Shown: positions 27,000 through 36,991 of the stretch, one piece after another
Numbering within the stretch: position 1 is the stretch's first letter
Layout: each line of letters begins with the position of its first letter
Assembly (NCBI RefSeq): GCF_016804325.1
Contig: NZ_CP043627.1
Coordinates: forward strand, 1,262,001 to 1,326,000
DNA: 64,000 bases
Source: Methylobacterium aquaticum
GTDB taxonomy: Bacteria > Pseudomonadota > Alphaproteobacteria > Rhizobiales > Beijerinckiaceae
Reading direction: 5' to 3'
Position numbers and translations under genes: made by a program
The notes under the pieces: model-generated
What the model was told of the DNA's origin: nothing
The model's input: the letters and a program-made list of their open reading frames with translations, nothing else
Database searches by the model: none

Positions 27000-28418
27000 T
27001 CAGCGGGTCGTCTGCTGCTGCGGCCGGCGCGAGGCGGCGAGCGCCGAGGCCTTGCCGGCGGCGGCGTAGAGGTTCAGGCGCGAATAGACCCCGAAGGCCG
27101 AGCCGTCGTCGAGGAAGCCGCCGCCGGGCCCCTGCGTCTCGGTCAGGATGGCGTTGGCCTCGGCCAGGGTCACCGCCGGGAAGGCCGCGGTGAGGAGGTA
27201 GCCGGCCTCCGGCGCGAGCTTGCCCACATCCTCGACCGTGCCGGCGGTCTTCGCGTGGACCACCGGCAGGCCGTAGGTCTGGGTCGTGTCGTAGAGGGCC
27301 TGGTTCGCCGCCGCATCCCGGAACCGGCCGGTATCGGTGGCGGCGCAGGCCGCGACCGTGTCGCCGCAGGCATCCTTCAGGACCATCGCGAGGTCGTTGC
27401 GCGCCGCCTCCAGGGCGGCGCGGTAATCGGTGATCGCCACCGCGTCGTTGGTCTGCCGGCTCATCTCGTTGATGACCGCCGGGTTCTTGCGGATCTGGCC
27501 GACATAGGCCGGATCGTTGGCGAGCAGGTGGGCGACCGCGTGGAGCGCCACCGTGCGCCCGCCGAGCACGTCCATGGCGTAATGCGCGCCGACGACGATG
27601 CGGTTGTTGCCGTACTCGGCCGCCCGCACGATCATCTGCTGGTAGCGCTCGGGCACCAGGAGCGCGAGGACCAGGGATTCGGTGTAGCCGAAGGTGGTGT
27701 GGCCGCTCGGGTAGGACGGGCTGTCGGTCAGGTTCTGGCTCGGCCCGTGCAGCCAGCCGAGGCTGTGCGAGGCGTTCTTGAAGTAATCGTCGCCGCGATA
27801 GGCATAGAGCTGCGGCAGGGTCTGGAACGGGCGCGAATTGCCGTAGGCATCGGCGCCCTTGCTGCCGCCCGGCCGGCCATACGCCCTGCCGAACACGTCC
27901 GGCACGCCGCCGCGCGCCGCGAAGATGCCCTTGGCCGCGTCCGAGACCGGGTTCTTGCCGTCGGTGGTGCCGTTGGCGAAGAAGAACTTGCCGGAGTTCG
28001 AATCCGACTTGGTGATGTTGTTGGTGTAGCCGAGCAGGTCGGCCACCGACTGCGTCACGTTGCTGAAGGTCTTGTAGTCGGAATAGCGCGCCTTGTCCTG
28101 GTAGATCGCGCCGAGGCGGCTGCCGAGGCCGTCGGCGAGCTCGGTGGCGTTGCCGTCGGTGATGAAGGCGTCGCGCAGGGCGAGCTGGCGCTGCTGGTCG
28201 AACGGCAGCAGGTGGGGCTGCTTCTGAATGCCGAACTGGATGTCACCGGTCACCTTCAGGTTGGCGTCGAGCGCCGCCTTCCCCTCCGGCGTCGCCTGGA
28301 GGGCGCTGACGGTGGCGAGCCCCTGGAGCGCGACGAGGTTCGTCGCCGTCTGCGCGAGCGCCGCGACCGGCAGCATCACGCCGAGAACCGCGAGACCGTG
28401 AATGGCCGCCCTGCGCAT
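27000..28418 (-). CDS. PAP2-family acid phosphatase, exported
   Basis: 472 residues with a signal peptide (MRRAAIHGLAVLGVMLPVAA, then LAQ). The PAP2/vanadium-haloperoxidase motifs are PSYPSGHTTFGY and NRIVVGAHYAMDVLGGR, containing the conserved Ser-Gly-His and the Arg and His residues. The earlier Arg-Pro motif is in GNSRPFQ. The protein is larger than class A bacterial acid phosphatases (about 250 residues), with extra helical segments at both ends. A periplasmic phosphomonoesterase role is likely. Confidence 0.87.
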   Translation of the reverse strand: MRRAAIHGLAVLGVMLPVAALAQTATNLVALQGLATVSALQATPEGKAALDANLKVTGDIQFGIQKQPHLLPFDQQRQLALRDAFITDGNATELADGLGSRLGAIYQDKARYSDYKTFSNVTQSVADLLGYTNNITKSDSNSGKFFFANGTTDGKNPVSDAAKGIFAARGGVPDVFGRAYGRPGGSKGADAYGNSRPFQTLPQLYAYRGDDYFKNASHSLGWLHGPSQNLTDSPSYPSGHTTFGYTESLVLALLVPERYQQMIVRAAEYGNNRIVVGAHYAMDVLGGRTVALHAVAHLLANDPAYVGQIRKNPAVINEMSRQTNDAVAITDYRAALEAARNDLAMVLKDACGDTVAACAATDTGRFRDAAANQALYDTTQTYGLPVVHAKTAGTVEDVGKLAPEAGYLLTAAFPAVTLAEANAILTETQGPGGGFLDDGSAFGVYSRLNLYAAAGKASALAASRRPQQQTTR

Positions 28419-28527
28419 CGTGTCGCCCCCCCCGTTTGTTCTGGCGGCAGGAAACGACGACAGCGCCCTCCTGTCCAGCCCGGAAGCGCACGGCTCGACG
28501 CCGGGCGAGCCGGCGTGGAGCGCAACG

Positions 28528-29667
28528 CTACAGGTAGCGCAGCACCGGATGCCGTCCGCGCCGCTTCAGCCCGACCATCCAGCGGCAGGCGAGGTAGAGC
28601 GGGGGACCGAGCACCAGCGCGACCAGCCAGAGTTGCCCCGGCGAACCGAGTTCGACCTTGCCGGAGGCGCCCGTCAGGCCGGCAGCAGTCGCGAGAGCGT
28701 AGAGCCCGCGCAGCAGCCAGAGGTGGAGGAGATAGAAGAACAACGGCGCGCCGCCGAACACCCGCAGCCAGGCGAGGCGCGGGGCGGGCCAAGCCTCGAA
28801 CAGGGCCAGCAGCCAGAGCCCGAGGCCCAGCGTCAGCAGCAGGAAGTCGGCGGAGGGCGGATACTTGGTGAGGTTCAGGAAGGACAGGATCGTCCCTCCC
28901 AAGCTCGGCCCGGCCTGCCACGGCGACGGATCGCCGTAGCCGTCGAGCCCGCGCAGCACAAGGAAGCCCACGAGTGCCGCCGCCCCGAGGGCGAGGAGCC
29001 GGCCTCGCCTGGCGACGGGGTCGAGGGCGTAATACGGCCCGAGGGCGTAGCCCGCCGCCGCGACGCCGATCCACGGCAGGACCGGATAGGAGGTGCGCGC
29101 CACGCCCCAGGGCAGGTCGACGAGGCCGCGCTGGTGCAGGATCGACCACAGGACGTAGCCGTCCTGGTCCGGCGCCAGCACGATCCCGTCGAGGAGGTTG
29201 TGCCCGAGCATGATCAGGAGCGCTATGCCCACGAGGGCGGCGCGCGGCAGCCACAGGAGTCCGGCGAGCGCGATCATCGCCAGGCCGATCGCCCAGATCA
29301 CCTGCAGGTAGAGCACCGGCGGCAGGATCTGTCCGGTCCAGGCGAGGTTCACCACGGTGAGTTCGAGCCCGATCAGGAACAGGCCGCGGGTGAGGAGGAA
29401 GCGCGAGCCCGAGCCCGTGCCGTGCCTGGCCGCGTAGAGGCTCGCCGAGAGGCCGGTGAGCAGGATGAAGATTGGCGCGCAGAGATGCGAGGTCAGCCGC
29501 GTCATCGCCAGGGCCGCCGGGGTGACGCTCAGGTCCATCGGGTCGCGGACCTGGGCGTGGAGGTAGAAGATGTCCCGGACGTGATCGACCAGCATCAGCA
29601 GCATGACGAAGCCCCGCAGGGCGTCGATCGCGCCGATGCGTGGGGCGGGCGCGGTGTCGGGCGTCAC
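28528..29667 (-). CDS. DUF1624-type integral membrane protein (acyltransferase-like)
   Basis: 379 residues with about 10 hydrophobic segments. The N terminus IGAIDALRGFVMLLMLVDHV is the hallmark of the heparan-alpha-glucosaminide acetyltransferase/DUF1624 group of multi-pass proteins. The start is GTG at 29667, overlapping the stop of the small upstream gene (GTGA). Expected to sit in the inner membrane. Its substrate and its link to the cobalamin-controlled TonB receptor upstream are unknown. Confidence 0.85.
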   Translation of the reverse strand: MTPDTAPAPRIGAIDALRGFVMLLMLVDHVRDIFYLHAQVRDPMDLSVTPAALAMTRLTSHLCAPIFILLTGLSASLYAARHGTGSGSRFLLTRGLFLIGLELTVVNLAWTGQILPPVLYLQVIWAIGLAMIALAGLLWLPRAALVGIALLIMLGHNLLDGIVLAPDQDGYVLWSILHQRGLVDLPWGVARTSYPVLPWIGVAAAGYALGPYYALDPVARRGRLLALGAAALVGFLVLRGLDGYGDPSPWQAGPSLGGTILSFLNLTKYPPSADFLLLTLGLGLWLLALFEAWPAPRLAWLRVFGGAPLFFYLLHLWLLRGLYALATAAGLTGASGKVELGSPGQLWLVALVLGPPLYLACRWMVGLKRRGRHPVLRYL

Positions 29668-29942
29668 GAGGCGGTCTCGCGGGATGCGGTTTCGGTGGCG
29701 AGGCGGGCGAGGAGCCGGCGCACGTCCGGCGGCGTCCAGACGCGGCCGCCGCGGGGCTTCCGGACCCCGCGCCGGGTCAGGGAGGCGGCGATGCCCTCGG
29801 GCGTCCCGCCGGCCTCGGCGGCGATGGCGACCAGCACCGGTGCGAGGTCGCGCCGGAACCGCTGGGCGCGGGCCGCCGCCGCATGGCGGCCGGCATCGCC
29901 CTTCCTGGGCACCGCGGCGCCGTGACGGAGAAGAGCCGCCAT
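29664..29942 (-). CDS. Small basic protein resembling a recombinase C-terminal segment
   Basis: 92 residues, basic. The C-terminal half, GIAASLTRRGVRKPRGGRVW followed by TPPDVRRLLARL, resembles the DNA-binding segment of large serine recombinases (ALNxRGIPTxRGGxW..VRRLL). No catalytic domain is present. The ATG overlaps the TonB receptor stop (TGATG) and its stop overlaps the next start (GTGA), so it is translated as part of the operon. It may be a small DNA-binding protein in its own right. Confidence 0.65.
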   Translation of the reverse strand: MAALLRHGAAVPRKGDAGRHAAAARAQRFRRDLAPVLVAIAAEAGGTPEGIAASLTRRGVRKPRGGRVWTPPDVRRLLARLATETASRETAS

Positions 29943-32094
29943 CAGAACCGCACCGACAGGGTGCCGGTGACGCGGCGCGGCGTCCCCGGATAGACCCGCA
30001 GCGCGCTCAGCGAACTCGCGTAATAGGTCGTGTCGAACACGTTCTCGACGTTCAGGCCGAAGCGGAAATTCTCCCAGCGGTAATAGGCCAGGGCGTCGAC
30101 CGCGATGTAGCCCGGCAGGCGGAAGCCGCTGCCGGCGGCGTCGCCCGCCCGCTCGCCGACGGCGCGCACGCCGCCGCCGATCCCGAAACCCTTCCACGGC
30201 CCGTCCTGCGCCTCGTGCACCGCGAGCAGGCTGCCCGAGTGGCGCGGCACGTTGATGAGGGGCGCGCCGACCGGCAGGACGTTGTCCTTGGTGACCACCG
30301 CGTCGGCGAAGACGTAGCCGGCCAGGAGCTTGATCTCCGGGCTGATCTGGCCGGCGGCGGTGAACTCGAAGCCCTGGCTGCGCACCGCGCCGGCGGCGAG
30401 CGAGAAGCCGGGGTTGTTCGGATCGGGGGTCAGCACGTTCTCGCGCTCGATCCGGAAGGCGGCGCCGGTCAGCGCCAGGGCGCCACCATAGAGGTCGAGC
30501 TTGGTGCCGACCTCGTAGCCGAGGCCGGTCTCGGGCGCGAAGGGGCCGCTGAACGACGCCGAGAAGGCGTCGGGTCCGGTATTGGGCCGGAAGCTGCGGC
30601 CGACATTGGCGTAGAGGGAGAGTTCCGGCAGCGGCTGGTAGACGAGGCCGGCCCGGGGCGAGGCCGCGAAGGTGGTCTGGTCGCTCCGCACCCCGGTGGT
30701 GCGCTCCCGGAACGATTGCTCGAAGAAATCGAAGCGGACGCCGACCAGCGCCTTCCATTGCGGGTTCAGGGTGATCTGGTCCTGGGCGTAGAGCGCGGTG
30801 TTGGTGAGCTGCTCGACGCCGTTGGTCTGCCGGGTATAGGGCGGGAGCGGCCGGCCGTAGACCGGGGCGTAGAGGTCGAGGGAGTAGGGATTCTGGCGCA
30901 GGTTCGAGCGGATCTGCTGGTAGGTGCCGTCGGTGCTCTCGCGCTCGAAGCCAAGCAGCAGGGTGTGGCCGATCCCGGCGGTGTCGAAGCGCCCGACCAG
31001 CTCGGCCTGGCCGAGGGCGACGGCCGCGCGATAATTGCGGAAATTGCGGTCGCGCAGGGCCGTGCGGTTGTCGGCACCGAGGCCCCGCACCTCGACCGCC
31101 TCGCCGACGAACGAGTTGGAGTTGAGGTAGGTGGAAAGCCGCATCTGCCAGTCGGCGTCGAAGCGGTGGTCGACCCGCACCTGGAGCGTGTCGCTGGACT
31201 GGTCGATGCGCAGGCCCGGCTCGCCGAGGAAGCGCGAGATCGGCAGGAGGCCGAGCTGCCCGTTGACGGCGACGACGCCGCGGTCGAACACCGCGCGGTT
31301 GCGGAGGAACTCGGTCTCGACCGTCACCTTGGTGTCGGGCGTGATCTGCCAGCTCACCACCGGGGCGACGAGGAGCCGGTCGCCGTCGACGAAATCGCGA
31401 AAGCTGTTCTGGCGCCCGGCGGCGAGGTTGAAGCGGTAGAGGACCGTACCGTCCTGGTTGAGGCTGCCGCCGGAATCGACCGTGCCGCGAACCTGCTCGA
31501 ACGAGCCCCATTGCCCGCCCATCTCGACGAATCGCTCCGCCGTCGGCTGCTTGGTGATGATGTTGACGAGGCCGCCCGGGTCGCTGCGCCCGAACAGGCC
31601 GCCGCCCGGGCCCTTCAGCACCTCGATCCGCTCGACGTTCTGGGCGTCCTGCTGCGGCGGGAATCCGCGGGCCAGGGGAAATCCGTTCTTGTAGATCTCC
31701 GCCGTGGCGACGCCGCGCACGGCATAGCCGAGGGGCGAGAGGCCGCCGAAATTGTTCTGCTGCACGATGCCCGGCGTGTAGGCGACGACCTGCTCGACGC
31801 GGGTCGCCGCGAGATCGGTGATGACCTCGCGCGGGGCGACCGTGACGACCTGCGGCACGTCGCGCTGGGGCGTGTCGGTCTTCGTGCTGCTCACCGCCCG
31901 GTCGGCGCGAAAGCCCGGGGTCGGGCCGATCAGCCCGATCGTGCCGGCCGCCGGCGACAGCGTCGGGAGCGCCCCCTCCACCACGACCTCGTCGAGGGCG
32001 ATAGTTTCCTGTCCCGCGCGGCACCGGCCGCAAGGGTCACCCCCAGGGCGGTCGCCAGGATCGGCAGCGGGCGGTGAAGCGGACGGGTTCTCAC
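29942..32094 (-). CDS. TonB-dependent outer-membrane receptor (one frameshift in the signal-peptide region as read)
   Basis: About 717 residues. A GTG start at 32094 opens a signal peptide (RPLPILATALGVTLAAGAAR). One missing G (plus-strand C run 32013-32015) breaks the frame just after it; the fix gives ARGQETIALDEVVVEG, a TonB box. A plug domain follows (DVPQVVTVAPREVI, VERIEVLKGPGGGLFGRSDP, GGLVNIITKQP), then a 22-strand-type barrel ending VTGTLSVRF with terminal Phe. The barrel resembles siderophore receptors, but the cobalamin riboswitch just upstream argues for a corrinoid or cobalt ligand. The continuous open frame upstream to 32521 runs through the riboswitch and is not coding. Confidence 0.88.
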
Positions 32095-32235
32095 GAGGCA
32101 CACTCGATGTTGCAGCGAGGCTGCGTCCGGGCGAGCGGCAGGCCGCGCCCGCGCGAAGACGATCGCACGGCGCACGGCCGGAGCGCTCCCCCGGGCCGCA
32201 CCGCCCGCGGGACGTGACCGCGCCGACAGGCGCGC

Positions 32236-32440
32236 GCGCAAGGCAGGTCTCCTGGCTCGCGGATCGTCGATCCCGCCTCGCCTTCCCGGTGCGCGGGCAC
32301 CAGTGGCTGTCGGCGGCGGGACCTCTCCGCTCACAGTTGCGGGGGCAGCCTCGGTCTCGCCGCGAATGCTCACGCACTCGATGGCCCACCGAATTCCCTC
32401 TTCGCCCCGAGCTCGCGCCCGGGGAACCTTGGCGGCACCA
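32236..32440 (-). promoter_or_regulatory. Cobalamin (B12) riboswitch
   Basis: On the minus strand the conserved blocks appear in order: GGTTCCCCGGG, GAAGAGGGAATTCGGTG, GCTGCCCCCGCAACTGTGAG, GCCACTG, GGGAAGGCG and the B12 box GAGCCAGGAGACCTGCC (32242-32258). This is a full class I adenosylcobalamin-type aptamer. About 145 bases separate it from the TonB receptor start, enough for an expression platform. It should shut off the receptor operon when cobalamin is plentiful. Confidence 0.96.
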
Positions 32441-32545
32441 TCCATGGCAGGCCGACCGTGCGTAAGCAACACTCGGAAACGCAATGTAATAATGTTGCCT
32501 GCCCTGTGTCCACAGGAACACACCGCGGCGGGAGCCTCCCGGCTT

Positions 32546-33478
32546 CTACTCGCCGCGCAGGAAGGCCGCCGTCGCCGGGTGGAGCCAGGCCGCCGGGACC
32601 GCCTGCGCCAGGTCGCGCGGGTCGCTCGGCCGCTCATGGGGCAGGCGCCGGGCAAGCGCCGGCTTCGCCTTGTCGATCGCCGCGACGAGGCGGGACACCG
32701 CCGCCGGGTCGAGGCCGGGCTTGCCGAGGACGAGGCTCCAGGATCCCACCGTCTCGATCGCCGCGTCCTGGCCCGGGAAGGTGCCGGGCGCGACCGTGAT
32801 GCGCCGTAGCGACGGGCTCGCCGCGAGGATCGCAGGCAGTGCCGTCGCCGAGGGACCGAGGAAGCGGGCCCCGCCCGGCCCCTCCGCCATGGTGCGGAAG
32901 CCCGGCCAGCCGGTGCCGCCGCCGAACAGGGCCGCAGCTTGGCCCGCCCGCACCATTGCCGGGCCGTCGCCGGCATGGTCGAGGAGGATCGGCCGGATTT
33001 CGTGATCGGGGTCGATGCCGGCCCCGCGCAGGATCGTCCGCCCCATGGCGGTGAGGCCGGAACTGCGCGTGCCCAGGGCCACCGGCCGCCCGCGCAGGTC
33101 GTCGAGGCTGCGGACCGGGCTGTCGGCAGCCACCACGAACAGGCCCGGCGCCGCGTAGACCGGCGCGACCACCGTCACGGCAGGCAGCGTACCCTGCCCG
33201 GCCAGCACCTCGTAGGCGTATTCGCCCTGGACGAGGCCGAGATCGACCCGCCCCTCGCGCAGGAGGATCAGGTTCTCGGTCGAGCCCTTGCTGGCGCGCA
33301 ACTCCAGGGTGAGATCCGGATCCACCTCCCGGATCGCCGCCGCCAGCGCCGCGCCATAGGCCGGGAAACCGCCGCCGGGCGTCGCGGTGGCGAGCACGAG
33401 GTGCAGGGGTTCGCTTGCCCGAGCCGAGGCGAGGAGGCCGATGAAGGCGGCAGCGGCGATCAGCCGGCGTTTCGACAT
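32546..33478 (-). CDS. TAXI-family TRAP transporter solute-binding protein
   Basis: 310 residues with a signal peptide (MSKRRLIAAAAFIGLLASAR). The family pattern is LVLATATPGGGFPAYGAALA, then ELRASKGSTENLILLREGRV and DLGLVQGEYAYEVLAG. Start chosen at 33478 (MSKRRL) rather than an upstream ATG, because it opens the signal peptide. No DctM/DctQ-type membrane gene is nearby, so it is an orphan binding protein or works with a distant one. It lies upstream of the cobalamin riboswitch but outside its control. Confidence 0.88.
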   Translation of the reverse strand: MSKRRLIAAAAFIGLLASARASEPLHLVLATATPGGGFPAYGAALAAAIREVDPDLTLELRASKGSTENLILLREGRVDLGLVQGEYAYEVLAGQGTLPAVTVVAPVYAAPGLFVVAADSPVRSLDDLRGRPVALGTRSSGLTAMGRTILRGAGIDPDHEIRPILLDHAGDGPAMVRAGQAAALFGGGTGWPGFRTMAEGPGGARFLGPSATALPAILAASPSLRRITVAPGTFPGQDAAIETVGSWSLVLGKPGLDPAAVSRLVAAIDKAKPALARRLPHERPSDPRDLAQAVPAAWLHPATAAFLRGE

Positions 33479-33632
33479 GGTGGAAGTGTCCTCGATCGGC
33501 CCGATCGGCACGGCGCGCATGGGGTGCCGGCGATCCAGCGCAAGCCGTGCTACGCCCCTGATCGGGCTCGTTATCCCGCCTCACGGTATACGATCGTGGC
33601 ATGAAGCCCATAGGGCATCTGTCCCACCCACG

Positions 33633-33753
33633 ACCTCATCCTGAGGTGCGACTGAAAGGAGCCTCGAAGGAGGGCTCCCGATGTCGCAGCGGTCACTGGA
33701 GCCCTCCTTCGAGGTCAGTCCATCTCCGATAGACTGACACCTCAGGATGAGGT
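33633..33753. repeat. MITE-like element core, copy C
   Basis: Same nested palindrome as copy A: ACCTCATCCTGAGGTG at 33633-33648, complement at 33738-33753, and the CCTCGAAGGAGGGCT pair inside. The terminal repeats are poorly kept; a TTCAACAGGCTT remnant is seen near 33800. Fills the 357-base gap between the TAXI and GGDEF-EAL genes. Confidence 0.75.
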
Positions 33754-33835
33754 GAGTGGACAGGGCATTATCGATTGTCAAAAGCCTTCAGGAAAACCCT
33801 GTTCAACAGGCTTGGAGGCTCCCCATCCGACACCC

Positions 33836-36183
33836 TCACGCCGCCGCGATCCCCTGTCCGGGCGCCTCGCTCGTATGCTCGGAGAACTGCTCGATCGGGC
33901 CGGGGCGGCCGAGGAGATAGCCCTGGGCCTCGTGGCAGTTCTCCGATCCCAGGAAGGCGAGCTCGGCCGAGGTCTCGACGCCCTCGGCGAGGACCGGGAG
34001 GCCCAGCCCCCGCCCCAGACCCAGCACCGCCCGCATGATCGCGGCGGTCTCGTGGTTCACGTCGACGGCGCGGATGAAGGAGCGGTCGATCTTGATCTTG
34101 TCGAACGGAAAGGCGCGCAGGTTCGACAGCGACGAGTACCCGGTGCCGAAATCGTCCATGGCGATCCGCACCCCCATCGCCTTGACCCGCCGCAGGGCGG
34201 CGAGCGCCCGGACCGGATCGCGCACGAGCGCCGTCTCGGTGATCTCGAGTTCGAGGCGGGCGGGAGAGAGGCCGGTGGTGAACAGCACCTCGTGGACGAG
34301 TTCGGCAAAGCCCGGGGCGTGGAGCTGGATCGCCGAGACGTTGACGGCGATGCGCAGGGGCTTGTCCCACGAGGCGGCCTCGCGGCAGGTCTCGCGCAGG
34401 ACCCATTCGCCGATGCCGAGGATGCTGCCGGTCTCCTCGGAGATCGGAATGAACTGGTCGGGCGGGACGTTGCCCCGGTCCGGGTGCTGCCAGCGCAGGA
34501 GCGCCTCGAAGCCGACCACGATCCCGGTGTCGATCGCCATCTGCGGCTGGTAGACGATCCGGAACTCGCCCCGCTCGACGGCGTGGCGCAGGTCGTGCTC
34601 GAGGGAGCGGCGGTCCCGGATCTGGGCGGCGAGGACCGGCTCGAAATAGCGGTGGACGCCCCTGCCGTGGTTCTTGGCGCAGTAGAGCGCGGCGTCGGCG
34701 TGGTTGAGCAGGGTCTGGGCGTCGTCGGCGTCGGTCGGGCAGAGGGCGATGCCGATGCTGGTCGCCAGGATCGGCCCCGTGCCCGCCCGCTGGTTGCCCT
34801 CGCGGATCACCCGCAGGATCGCCTCGGCCAAAAGCCCGGCCTCCTCGGGCCGCGCGACGGCGGGCATCAGGATCGCGAACTCGTCGCCGCCGAGGCGGGC
34901 CATCATCTGCCGCGGCCCGAGCACCGGGGCGATCCAGCGCGCCAGGGACTGGAGCAGGCCGTCGCCCATGGCGTGGCCGTAGAGGTCGTTGACGTCCTTG
35001 AACCGGTCGAGGTCGAGGCACAGCACCGCCACGAGGCCGCCGCCGGCCCGCGCCGCGGCGATCTCCTCGTCGAGGCGGGCGCGGAAGGTCGCCCGGTTCG
35101 GCAAGCCGGTCAGGGTGTCGTGATGGGCCAGGAACTGGATGTCCTGCTCGGCCTTGCGCCGCGCCCGCAGGTCGCGGACGGCGACCGCGTGGCAGGGCCG
35201 GTTGCCGAGCGGCCGGCGGATCACGTCCACCGGCAGCGCCTCGCCATCCGCGCCCCGCAGCTCGGCCTCGACGAGCTGGCCATGCGGGCCGGCATCGAGG
35301 CGGGCGACCACGGAAGCGGGCAGGATCTCGGTGATCGGCTGGCCGACCAGGGCCGCCGGCGTCCGGCCGATCATCTCGGCGAGGCTGGTGTTGACGGTCA
35401 CGATGCGCTGTCCCTCGCAGATCGCGATCCCCTCGACCGCGGCGTCGGCGAGGCTGTTCATCAGCTCCTGCGCCTCGCGCCGGCGCCGGGAGCGGCCGTC
35501 GAGGGTCAGGCCGGTGAAGGCGAGGACGAGGAGCGTCAGGCTGGCAAAGCCGAGCGAGGCGGCGAACTGGCCGCCGAGGATCGCGGGCACGAGCCCGTCG
35601 CCGGCCACGCCGAGCGACACGACGTGCGGCAGCATCACGGCGCAGGACAGGAGCATGGCTCCGGCGGTGCGGCTCGCCGGGCTGTCGCGCAGGCTGCAGG
35701 TCAGGGCGAAGCCGGAGAGCACCATGCCGGCCAGGCCGGACAGGGCGATGCCGGCAAGCCAGGCCGCCCCCCCGCTCCCGGCAGGCTCGCCGACACCGAG
35801 GCTCCGACCGCGGCGAGACCCAGTCCGATCAGGCCGCCGCCGAGGGCGGGCGCGATGCGGCGGGGCGCCGAGACGGCGGCCCGCAGGCCGCACCCGGCGA
35901 AGATCACCATCAGCACGAGGCCGAGCAGCAGCACCTCGCGTCGCTGCAGCATCCCGTCGGGGTCGCGGATCGCGGCCTGCGCGATGACCTGGCTCGCCCA
36001 CAGGCCGAACCCGCCGGCGATGGCGGCGGCCGAGATCCAGATCCCCCGGCTGGTGCCGCTGGTGGCGCGGGCGTGCTGGAGCAGGTCGATCATGGTGATC
36101 GCGGCGAGCACGCCGATCAGCAGCGACAGGCCGATGAGCCGCCCGTCATGCAGGGCGAGCAGGGTTTCGGCGGTCTGCAGCAT
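33836..36183 (-). CDS. Membrane-anchored GGDEF-EAL cyclic-di-GMP protein with PAS domain (one frameshift as read)
   Basis: About 782 residues. The N-terminal 220 or so form several membrane helices, possibly a MHYT-type sensor (starts MLQTAETLLALHDGRLIG). A PAS segment follows (about 240-350), then a diguanylate cyclase domain with intact GGDEF in RLGGDEFAIL, and a phosphodiesterase domain with EALLRW and MDDFGTGYSSLSNL. Both domains look catalytically intact. The frame breaks in the membrane region at a G7 run (plus-strand C 35767-35773); one added G gives PGAGGAAWLAGIALSGLAGM. Stands alone between gaps. Confidence 0.88.
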
Positions 36184-36482
36184 GAGAGGGTCACGTCCAG
36201 CCTCGGCTCCCGGTACCGTGGCGGAAAGCCGGTTGCGAACCGGTAAAATACTTCGGCTGATTCTCACCTCCGGGCATGTCCCGCACGGGATTCGAACGGT
36301 CGGACGGTGGCAGCGCCCCGAATCCGTCACCACGGAGGCCGGCAGACGTTCGAATAGGAACGTGGTCTTAGTCTGCCCGGACCTGGCGCACACCTTGCGG
36401 AACGTCGTGGAGAAACGGGGACGAGACGTCGAAGAGTGCCGGAGCCCCGTTCTCCTCATCGACGGTTTCGATATCCTCCGCG

Positions 36483-36986
36483 CTATTCCTCGTCGAGCCG
36501 CAGGCGCGTGATCGCGCAGCCCCGGGCCACGAGGTCCGCCGGGTCGAGGTCGGGAAACAGGCCGGCATAGCGGCGCACCAGGGCCCCCGCGAGGGCGTCC
36601 GCGTCGCGGATCGTCGGCAGCGAGGCCGCAAACAGCTCCGGCGTCACCGCCGCCACGGGGACGCGCTGGCGCACCGCCACGCACAGGCCGGTCCGGAACC
36701 GGGTCGGGTCGAGAACCGGCAGCTCCTCGGCGCCGCCGGGCCGGCGGCGGCCGGCCCGGTGGATCGGCAGCAGGGCGTAGCGCAGCCCGACGCGGTTGAT
36801 CGTGCGTTCGAGGTTGAAGTGGACGAGGTCGCTTCCGTGACCCGCCAGCGCCGAAAAATCCTCCTCGTGCAGGCGGATCAGCGCGTCGGCGCCGAGCGAC
36901 GCGGCCAGTTCGGCGATCGCGACGACGCGCGTCGTGCCGTCGTCGGCCACGGCGACGTGGCGGCTGTTCGAGATCGGCAGGGACAT
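36483..36986 (-). CDS. Conserved-looking protein of unknown function
   Basis: 167 residues, soluble, starting MSLPISNSRHVAVADDGTTR. Mixed alpha/beta composition with LIRLHEEDFSALAGHGSDLV, NLERTINRVGLRYALLPIHR and a charged C terminus ITRLRLDEE. No family recognised. It lies 5 bases after the AMP nucleosidase stop on the same strand, so they are probably co-transcribed. The 299-base gap downstream holds nothing recognisable. Confidence 0.65.
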   Translation of the reverse strand: MSLPISNSRHVAVADDGTTRVVAIAELAASLGADALIRLHEEDFSALAGHGSDLVHFNLERTINRVGLRYALLPIHRAGRRRPGGAEELPVLDPTRFRTGLCVAVRQRVPVAAVTPELFAASLPTIRDADALAGALVRRYAGLFPDLDPADLVARGCAITRLRLDEE

Positions 36987-36991
36987 CGGGC

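Noticed and set aside
32094..32521. N-terminal extension of the TonB receptor frame
   Set aside because: This stretch covers the cobalamin riboswitch and codes for no signal peptide. The real signal peptide is in the neighbouring frame from the GTG at 32094.
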